From positions 1 through 10,530 of the forward strand of contig DABJ01000055.1 of NCBI GenBank assembly GCA_002102825.1: a DNA stretch of 10,530 bases. Direction: 5' to 3'. The translations under genes were made by a program, and so were the position numbers. The stretch comes from Candidatus Gastranaerophilales bacterium HUM_12 (GTDB taxonomy: Bacteria; Cyanobacteriota; Vampirovibrionia; Gastranaerophilales; Gastranaerophilaceae). The notes under the pieces were generated by a model, which saw nothing but the letters and a program-made list of their open reading frames with translations, ran no database searches and was not told where the DNA came from. Positions 4,608-10,530 of the stretch are shown piece after piece (position 1 is the first letter of the stretch; each line of letters begins with the position of its first letter).

Positions 4608-7600
4608 TAGTTGATTCTTCTTTCGCTGTTTCAGTGACAGGAGTCGTAGTTGAAGTTGGAGCAGAAGAGTTAACTTTGCTTTGTGAATTTTTCAATGCAT
4701 TATTGAAAATATTTTTCAAATTTTCTGCACTTTGAGCTCGATTTTCCTTAGCTTTTTGAATATCCGCTTTTGTTTGTTCCAGTTCTTTTTTCGCGGTATC
4801 GACTTTATTTTTTTGAGTTTCTACTATTTTATTAACATTTGATTTTACATTTTGTGCAGTATTTTTTGCATTTTCAACTTTGTTATTAATATTTGTTTTT
4901 ACAGCATCTTTGGCACTTTCCAAGTCTTTTTTCAAATTCATTTGAGTTGTGTCACAAGTTGATAACCATTTGAAATTACGAACAGAAGATGTACTTTCTA
5001 CAGGGCCATTAAAAATAACTTTGAAATCTTTATAACTTGTACTTCCGCTAGATAACGCAGGAATTAAAGCGGTATTTTCATTAGCAGGGTCAGCGGTTAA
5101 TTGTTTCAAAATTTTTGACGTCATAGCCCCAAATTTTGGGATATAAGACAACAACTTATCTGCAGACAAATCGCCAAGAACACCTAAACAAGAAACAACT
5201 TTACTATCAAGTCGTCCTAAAATAGTAAGAGTTGCACTATTTGGCAATATATAGTATGTTCCTTTGACAAAATAAGACATCAATGGGCCTGCAACCTTGA
5301 TACTTGAAATTGTTGCATTACCATTTGCTAGTGACATTTCACCATTTATCTCTTTAAATCTATCAGTTTCTTGAATAGTTGAAAGGGTAGAAAGAGATGA
5401 TATTGCAGCCTTTAGAATTGAATTTGATGAAATATTTTGAGCCATAACCAAGTTTTCTAAACGACCAATTCCGACAAATCGACCGTTTTTAACATCAAAA
5501 TTAACATTACCTTTCATTGAATTCATTATTTCTCTATCTGTTACACCTTGCATTGAAAGTTTTGCATTAAAACCAAGAGTACCGGTTAGAGCATTTTTTA
5601 TTCCAACTGCGCCATACACGGCATCTGTTGAATTCAATCCGGCACCTGTCAAATAAACACCAATCATATAATTAGGAATATTATATGATATTTTTCCATT
5701 GATTTTCCCGTCAAACGCTTTTGCTGACAAATCACTCAAATAAAAATCCGTATAATTTAATAATGAAATTTTTGAACTTATATCACTTGCAATGATTCCA
5801 CCGAATTTGAATTTTTTCGCCGTTGCGATTCCTTTCAAAATAGGACCGTTCAAATTCGCATTCAAATCAGTAAGTGCAAAATCCATATCTTTACTTGAAA
5901 TATCAGCAAAATTCAAACTGCCTTTAACTTGCGGATTTGTTACATCACCAACAATAGCAGCATCACCTTTTACAGTAATATTTGAATTGTTTAACCCCCA
6001 AATCGGGAATGAAATTGAATGCGGAACAGATACAATTATATTTAATTTCGGATTTGAATATAATTTAGAAATTCCGCCCTCTAAAGTTGCTACAGATTTC
6101 TCCCCAGCCCACAAACCAGAATCGGTGAAAGATAGAGTATCGCCTGAAATCTTTATATCTGTATGAATTTTTGTTGTTTTATTTTTTAACAAATCAATAT
6201 CCGCTAATTTGATATAATTTGTCGGATTTGCAGTCATTTTGAAACAAATATCCTGAACTTTAGAATCACCTTTTGCAATAATTTCTACCGGTAATTTACC
6301 CATATATGGAAACATTGAGCGCATATTTTGAGGAATAAATGCAGCGATATCAGATGCTGCAATATTGCCTTTTGCTTTGATATTCATATTCAAATTCTTA
6401 GTCAAATAATCTTTTACTCGACCGGTCAAATCAACTCGAGAATTATTAATTAACAAATAAGAATTTCTAATCGTAACATCTTTTGAATCCATAACAATTC
6501 TTGTCTTTGGAACAGATACAGAAGCCGTTGGATTTTTCAAAACTAAAGAATTTACATCAATATCACCTGTCAAAGATTTTTTATTACAAACAAGTTTTAT
6601 CATTGCATTAGACAATAACAATTTGACATTTGATGCTTTATTCAATACATCAAGCGAATTTACATCTGCTTTCACAACAGGCTTCAATTCGCTCAACTTA
6701 CCTTTTATTGACGTATTCAAAGACAAAGTTCCACCATTAACATTATTTTCTTTTAATAATGAGACTTGACCAAGTGCCGCTAACAAACCTTTAATAGACA
6801 ATTTATCTGCTACAAGTTTCAAATCTGTATCAGAATTTGATTTTATTGTTCCTGATAATTTTAATGGGTGACCAAAAATAGAAAAACCTGCTTTTTTAAT
6901 ATTGATATCATTATTCATCATATCAATATCAGCTGTAATTTTGTCAACAACAATATTGTATAAACCGTATTTCAAACTAGACGGATTAATCTTCAAATAT
7001 CCGGTTGAAGAAACTTTTTTCATATCAGAATTTATATTAAAATCTGCATCAATTCCACCGGTTGCAGACAATGTTTTGAAATCATTATTTCCGAAAGATT
7101 GAGCGACACTATCAACAAGTCTGATGACATTATTGAATTTAGCATTAGAGCGCAAAGTCAAATCAATTGACGGCTTTTTACCGGATTGAACACTTCCGAT
7201 AATTTGAGTTTTTTCATTTTCATCAGTTGAAGTGAAAAATATTGAATCAATATCGGTTTTATTGCCCTTGAATTTTAAATTTGCATAACTTTCCGGCAAC
7301 TTATTGCCTTTAATCGCAACCGTCATAGCACTAATATCTAAATCACCTTTGATTTCCGGATTATTTAAAGTTCCGAATGTTTTGATTTTTGCAACAACAT
7401 CAGCATGGAGTCCGTTATTTTTTATGGCTTTAAAAATATCAATAATATTTATTTGAGGAGTCGAATTTTCTTGTTGAATATCTTCTAAATCAGCAACGGC
7501 AACTGTTTTAGGAAAAACTAAATCATCTAATTGAACATTAGGCATAAGTTTGTTATAAACATTCAAATCATAGTTAGAAACAGTATTGCCATCTAATACA

Positions 7601-8226
7601 ACTTTACCGGAAGTCCTAACCTTAATTTTCTTATCAAAAACAAAGTCACTTATTTTAAAATTCTTGCCTTGGATATAATAATTTTTACCATCTATCGCAT
7701 CACTTATAATAAATTTATAACCTTTTACATTGATATTTGGTAAGTTATTTGACAACTTTAAACCAAAAGGCAAAGACGTCAAAGGTTCGTTTTGGTTATC
7801 ATTTTGAGGCAAATAATCCTCTACTAACAATGAACCATCTTTTTTAATCACTAAATTTCCATACAAATTCTTAGCATCAATATCAGCTAGTTGAACTTTT
7901 TTCATTAACAAAGGCAACAAAGAAAGTCGAACTTTAAAATTTTCAGATTTGAAGAACGGTTCACTTGAAGTCGGAATAGATAATGAAAATTCTTTAACTT
8001 TTAACCCAATAGACAAATCCGGAGCAGTAGTAACTCCAACCTCGTTGAGTTTTGAGTCAAAACCCGTTGAAGTTTTAATCATTGCTTGAATTTGAGAGCA
8101 ATACGAATTTGCAATCGGCGATAACACAACCGGAGAAATCAAAAACAGGACATATAACGATGCCATTATAGAACCCAAAACAATACCAAACTTTTTAAGT
8201 TTTGCCTTATCAAAACGAATATTCAT
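4594..8226 (-). CDS. AsmA-like large envelope protein with a coiled-coil C-terminal tail
   Basis: The 1210-residue protein has one N-terminal membrane helix (about 13-36) and then a long beta-rich periplasmic part. The early region resembles AsmA: LPLLMKKVQLADIDAKNLYG (104-123) followed by an Asp-Gly step. A C-terminal AsmA-like segment lies at about 920-1088. The family (AsmA, TamB, YhdP, YdbH in E. coli) is now viewed as bridges moving phospholipid from inner to outer membrane; this role is inferred here. Length matches TamB or YhdP rather than AsmA (617). After about residue 1099 comes an Ala/Lys/Asn/Glu-rich helical, probably coiled-coil, stretch to about 1180, then a Ser/Thr/Pro/Glu-rich disordered tail; this is unusual for the family. 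GAGG (8237-8234) lies 7 bases before the ATG. It follows the cca-type gene by 60 bases without a terminator, so it may share that transcript or use its own promoter. Confidence 0.85.
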   Translation of the reverse strand: MNIRFDKAKLKKFGIVLGSIMASLYVLFLISPVVLSPIANSYCSQIQAMIKTSTGFDSKLNEVGVTTAPDLSIGLKVKEFSLSIPTSSEPFFKSENFKVRLSLLPLLMKKVQLADIDAKNLYGNLVIKKDGSLLVEDYLPQNDNQNEPLTSLPFGLKLSNNLPNINVKGYKFIISDAIDGKNYYIQGKNFKISDFVFDKKIKVRTSGKVVLDGNTVSNYDLNVYNKLMPNVQLDDLVFPKTVAVADLEDIQQENSTPQINIIDIFKAIKNNGLHADVVAKIKTFGTLNNPEIKGDLDISAMTVAIKGNKLPESYANLKFKGNKTDIDSIFFTSTDENEKTQIIGSVQSGKKPSIDLTLRSNAKFNNVIRLVDSVAQSFGNNDFKTLSATGGIDADFNINSDMKKVSSTGYLKINPSSLKYGLYNIVVDKITADIDMMNNDINIKKAGFSIFGHPLKLSGTIKSNSDTDLKLVADKLSIKGLLAALGQVSLLKENNVNGGTLSLNTSIKGKLSELKPVVKADVNSLDVLNKASNVKLLLSNAMIKLVCNKKSLTGDIDVNSLVLKNPTASVSVPKTRIVMDSKDVTIRNSYLLINNSRVDLTGRVKDYLTKNLNMNIKAKGNIAASDIAAFIPQNMRSMFPYMGKLPVEIIAKGDSKVQDICFKMTANPTNYIKLADIDLLKNKTTKIHTDIKISGDTLSFTDSGLWAGEKSVATLEGGISKLYSNPKLNIIVSVPHSISFPIWGLNNSNITVKGDAAIVGDVTNPQVKGSLNFADISSKDMDFALTDLNANLNGPILKGIATAKKFKFGGIIASDISSKISLLNYTDFYLSDLSAKAFDGKINGKISYNIPNYMIGVYLTGAGLNSTDAVYGAVGIKNALTGTLGFNAKLSMQGVTDREIMNSMKGNVNFDVKNGRFVGIGRLENLVMAQNISSNSILKAAISSLSTLSTIQETDRFKEINGEMSLANGNATISSIKVAGPLMSYFVKGTYYILPNSATLTILGRLDSKVVSCLGVLGDLSADKLLSYIPKFGAMTSKILKQLTADPANENTALIPALSSGSTSYKDFKVIFNGPVESTSSVRNFKWLSTCDTTQMNLKKDLESAKDAVKTNINNKVENAKNTAQNVKSNVNKIVETQKNKVDTAKKELEQTKADIQKAKENRAQSAENLKNIFNNALKNSQSKVNSSAPTSTTTPVTETAKEESTKKAE

Positions 8227-8254
8227 ATCCCTACCTCATATCTATTTTTTATTA

Positions 8255-8263
8255 ATTTTATCA
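8255..8263 (-). promoter_or_regulatory. Possible internal promoter for the AsmA-like gene
   Basis: TGATAAAAT on the minus strand fits an extended -10 (TGn plus TAAAAT) in the 60-base gap before the AsmA-like gene. TTCAAA (8281-8276) is a poor -35 at 15 bases. A start near 8248 would leave a leader of about 20 bases with the GAGG ribosome site. Confidence 0.3.
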
Positions 8264-8286
8264 TAAAACACTAAATTTGAACGAAT

Positions 8287-9693
8287 CTACATGATAGTTT
8301 TTATAAAAGAAATCGCATCATCTTTTGTTGTAACATCACCGGATACTTGAGCTTCATGCAGTTCGTTCATTATTTGTCCCAATTTTGGAGAAGGAGAAAG
8401 ACCTAAAATCTGCATAACCTCATTACCATCAAGCAACTTTGGTAACGGTTTTAAACTTTCTTTTGCGCTCAAATAAAACTCTAACAACGAATTCAATAAT
8501 GAAATATTTTCATTAACGATTTCTTCCGTAATCTCCGGACCTCTTGCAGATAATCTGTCAGCTTGAGCAATTAATATATTATCAATTGCATCATCACCCA
8601 TTTTTCGGACAAACCTCATCATTACTTTGTCGGTCAATTCGGGGGAAGACACAACAGCCGTAGGATACATGTGTTTTTTTATAATAAGTGTTATGTATTC
8701 AATCTGTTTATTTGAAAAACACATCTTTTTTAATATCGGTTTTGCAAGTTTTGACCCAACATCATCATGTTTTATAAATCTGTGACGTCCGGTATCTTCT
8801 TCAATCGTCCAAGTCGAAAATTTCCCGATATCGTGCATAAAACTCGCAAGTTTTAAATGAGCGAGCCTTGAAAAACCGCCAAAATCAACTTTATCCATGT
8901 GTTCTTGAACTTTAGACGATGAATTCTCATAAAGAAGTTCAACTTGTCTTACCGTTTCAATACTATGATGGAACAAATCCAAGTGGTGATGAAGATTTGG
9001 CGGAACTTGTTTTAACTCTTTTACAAACGGGAATAAAATTTCTAATATTCCGCACTCGTCCATTTTTAATAATGATTGATAAGCATATTTTCCGCTAAAT
9101 AATTTCATCAACTCATATTCAACACGTTCTTTAGCCGGTTTAGAAATCAAATTCTTATACTTTTTGCAAACATCAAGCAAATGAGAATCAATCTCAAACC
9201 CTAACAACGAATAAAAACGAAAAACTCTCAAAATTCTCAATGGGTCATCTGTAAAGTTTTCATCTTTAATTCCTCTGATAATTTTGTCATCAACATCTTT
9301 AATTCCACCAACAATATCAAGAATTTCACCAGTTTTAATATCTACAGCAATTGCATTTATTGTCAAATCTCGTCTTGAAATATCTTTTTCCATAGAATTT
9401 TCAACAGGATTTGTGATATCTAAATAATTGATTTTATCTTTCAAAACCACACGATAAATCTTATTTTCAACATCAAGAGGGATAAATTTTCCATCAAAAA
9501 AATCTGAAACTTTTTGAGCAAAAACACCGGCATCAATATCTGCTACAATCAAATCTCTGTCATAGGTATCTTTTCCCATCAAACAATCTCTAACAGAACC
9601 TCCGACAAGATAGATTTTGTTCGGGAAAAAACTTGCTATATTATTTAAAATATCATCATTTTTAATTTTATTTGTCAAAATTTGAATATTCAT
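8287..9693 (-). CDS. cca: Class II tRNA nucleotidyltransferase (CCA-adding type) with HD domain
   Basis: This cytoplasmic enzyme adds or repairs the 3' CCA of tRNA. In 468 residues, the N-terminal polymerase-beta-type head has YLVGGSVRDCLMG (28-40) and the metal-binding pair Asp45 and Asp47 in YDRDLIV, then DISRRDLTINAIA (104-116). Next comes DPLRILRVFRF (150-160) and ERVEYEL (189-195), all family landmarks. A C-terminal HD domain keeps likely metal ligands His243, His287-Asp288 (FMHDIGK) and Asp379, so phosphohydrolase activity is plausible. The segment expected to hold the nucleotide-selecting EDxxR motif reads FEIDSHLLDVC (166-176), which I cannot align confidently. A CC-adding or A-adding half enzyme, or a poly(A) polymerase, is therefore not excluded. 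The ATG overlaps the end of rsmE by 26 bases, with AGGA 10 bases upstream, which implies translational coupling. Confidence 0.88.
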   Translation of the reverse strand: MNIQILTNKIKNDDILNNIASFFPNKIYLVGGSVRDCLMGKDTYDRDLIVADIDAGVFAQKVSDFFDGKFIPLDVENKIYRVVLKDKINYLDITNPVENSMEKDISRRDLTINAIAVDIKTGEILDIVGGIKDVDDKIIRGIKDENFTDDPLRILRVFRFYSLLGFEIDSHLLDVCKKYKNLISKPAKERVEYELMKLFSGKYAYQSLLKMDECGILEILFPFVKELKQVPPNLHHHLDLFHHSIETVRQVELLYENSSSKVQEHMDKVDFGGFSRLAHLKLASFMHDIGKFSTWTIEEDTGRHRFIKHDDVGSKLAKPILKKMCFSNKQIEYITLIIKKHMYPTAVVSSPELTDKVMMRFVRKMGDDAIDNILIAQADRLSARGPEITEEIVNENISLLNSLLEFYLSAKESLKPLPKLLDGNEVMQILGLSPSPKLGQIMNELHEAQVSGDVTTKDDAISFIKTIM

Positions 9694-10411
9694 AAATTAT
9701 ATTTCCTAAAGCAACAACTACTGCCGTATCAGCTTTCAGTATCATCTCGCCAAGAGTAAGCATTTCAAAATTCTTTTCTTTAAAATAGTCAAACTCTTTT
9801 TGCGAAAATCCACCCTCAGGGCCAATAATAACCAAAACTTTTTCCTCTTTTTTAATTGGGTTGGATTTGAAAACGTCACGAATAGTTTTATCTGCAATCC
9901 GTTCGCAAAAAACAATTATTTTATCAAAAGAGTTGTTATTTATGACATTATCAAGGGTTGAAACCTCAAAACACTCAGGAACGAAAGCTCTTTCGCACTG
10001 TTTAGAAGCCTCAAACATTATTTTTTGCCATTTTGCAACTTTTTTTTCTGCAACAGATTTATTTACAGCGCAATTATCAGTCAAAACAGGATAAACAGCA
10101 GTTACCCCAAGTTCTGTAGCTTTTTCAATCAATAAAGTTTGCGCATCACTTCTCAATGGACTTTGGGCTAAGTACAAGTCAAAATCCAAAAATCTTTTTG
10201 ACGGATACGATTTGTCGATTTCTGAGACAATTTCAGAGTTTGTAATTTGTAAAATTGTTGTTTCGTATTGGATTTGTTTTTCATCAATGAGTAATAATTT
10301 TTCACCTGCTCTGGCTCTCAAAGATCTGGCAATATGAATATAATTATCTTTATCAGAAATAGAAATCTTATTATCTGTAACTTGATTAGAATTTATAAAA
10401 AAATGTGGCAT
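9668..10411 (-). CDS. rsmE: 16S rRNA (uracil-1498-N3) methyltransferase RsmE
   Basis: A SPOUT-class SAM-dependent methyltransferase that makes m3U1498 in 16S rRNA of the small subunit. Its length of 247 residues is normal. The N-terminal PUA-like part (about 1-70) contains HIARSLRARAGEKLLLID (26-43). The SPOUT domain has LRSDAQTLLIEKATELGV (86-103), EASKQCERA (134-142), the SAM-binding knot loop VIIGPEGGFSQKE (194-206) and LGEMILKADTAVVVAL (220-235). The usual Arg-x-Glu-Thr of the last motif is Lys226-Ala-Asp228-Thr here, a conservative change. GAAAGGG lies 6 bases before the ATG and an extended -10 about 25 bases before it. It is the first gene of an apparent rsmE-cca-AsmA-like transcription unit and overlaps cca by 26 bases. 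Confidence 0.95.
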   Translation of the reverse strand: MPHFFINSNQVTDNKISISDKDNYIHIARSLRARAGEKLLLIDEKQIQYETTILQITNSEIVSEIDKSYPSKRFLDFDLYLAQSPLRSDAQTLLIEKATELGVTAVYPVLTDNCAVNKSVAEKKVAKWQKIMFEASKQCERAFVPECFEVSTLDNVINNNSFDKIIVFCERIADKTIRDVFKSNPIKKEEKVLVIIGPEGGFSQKEFDYFKEKNFEMLTLGEMILKADTAVVVALGNIIYEYSNFDK

Positions 10412-10434
10412 AACAAACCCTTTCGTCTAAAAAA

Positions 10435-10443
10435 ATTATATCA
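10435..10443 (-). promoter_or_regulatory. Extended -10 promoter of rsmE
   Basis: TGATATAAT on the minus strand is a perfect TATAAT with the TGn extension. The -35 region is poor (TTCACC lies 20 bases upstream). Transcription from about base 10428 would give a leader of about 17 bases holding the rsmE ribosome site GAAAGGG. Confidence 0.6.
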
Positions 10444-10494
10444 CAGATAAATGTAGGATAGGTGAATATTGAAAGGTAAATAGTTCGTTACGTT

Positions 10495-10530
10495 TTAATT
10501 CATTTTCGCAAAAATGTCCACCCCTTGCGG
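10495..10530 (-). CDS. Possible 3' end of an unidentified minus-strand gene
   Basis: Entering from the right edge, one minus-strand frame reads PQGVDIFAKMN and stops at TAA (10497-10495), 83 bases before rsmE. Another minus-strand frame is open from the edge to a stop near 10439, so the reading frame is not decided by the sequence here. No homologue is recognised from 11 residues. A small hairpin, CATTTT (10501-10506) with AAAATG (10511-10516), lies inside it, without a T tract. The edge may equally be intergenic. Confidence 0.22.
   Translation of the reverse strand, partial: PQGVDIFAKMN

Noticed and set aside
5792..6166. A 124-codon open frame on the plus strand, opposite the AsmA-like gene
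   Set aside because: It is wholly antisense to a well-supported gene, its product has no recognisable domain, and I see no ribosome site worth listing. Long antisense frames are expected opposite this codon usage.
8231..8239. Minimal open frame ATG-AGG-TAG just before the AsmA-like start
   Set aside because: Its AGG is part of the Shine-Dalgarno sequence GAGG itself, and it has no ribosome site of its own; such a triplet arrangement arises easily by chance.
10514..10530. ATG on the plus strand near the right edge (MSTPC...)
   Set aside because: There is no ribosome site before it and only five codons are visible, so a gene start cannot be supported.

Overview
The window is AT-rich, compactly packed bacterial DNA. 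Several traits point to an uncultured gut-type member of the Melainabacteria/Vampirovibrionia (probably Candidatus Gastranaerophilales). These are a prepilin-like protein beginning with a short leader and GFTLAEVLITLGIIGVVAA and ending in a Gly-Trp-Lys-Ile-Pro-Asp-Asp-Tyr-Pro-Trp type tail, a truncated gene whose product begins MGMTASQARFLSLTAR, a repeat protein of a kind I associate with this lineage, and a Gram-negative-type AsmA-like envelope protein. This assignment is from memory of such proteins, not from a search. No rRNA, tRNA, CRISPR array, insertion sequence, phage gene or other mobile element is visible.

Layout from left to right. (1) Bases 1-68 are the 5' end of a minus-strand gene, transcribed out of the window, preceded by a promoter that resembles the sigma-28 (FliA/SigD) class. 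(2) A plus-strand two-gene operon, nifU-nifS (280-2344), encodes a three-domain Fe-S scaffold and a class I cysteine desulfurase. No nitrogenase gene is present, so this is most likely the housekeeping Fe-S assembly pair. (3) A plus-strand gene (2486-3484) encodes an exported protein with three double repeats on an exact 21-residue register and a C-terminal hydrophobic helix. Its Shine-Dalgarno sequence lies in one arm of an 11-bp inverted repeat. (4) A convergent minus-strand prepilin-like gene (3492-4133) is divergent from a small XRE-type regulator gene (4282-4593). The 148-bp region between them holds two inverted repeats that look like operators. (5) A minus-strand cluster reads rsmE (rRNA methyltransferase), cca-type tRNA nucleotidyltransferase with an HD domain, then a 1210-residue AsmA-like protein with an unusual coiled-coil tail (10411 down to 4594). 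(6) Bases 10412-10530 hold an rsmE promoter and perhaps the last 11 codons of another minus-strand gene.

Most of the window is housekeeping: Fe-S cluster assembly, ribosome and tRNA maturation, and envelope lipid handling. I see no convincing new defence or metabolic system. The points that most deserve follow-up are regulatory (the sigma-28-like promoter, the inverted repeat that can hide a ribosome-binding site, and the operator-like palindromes between the regulator and the pilin gene) and two proteins of unclear job (the 21-residue-repeat protein and the tail of the AsmA-like protein).
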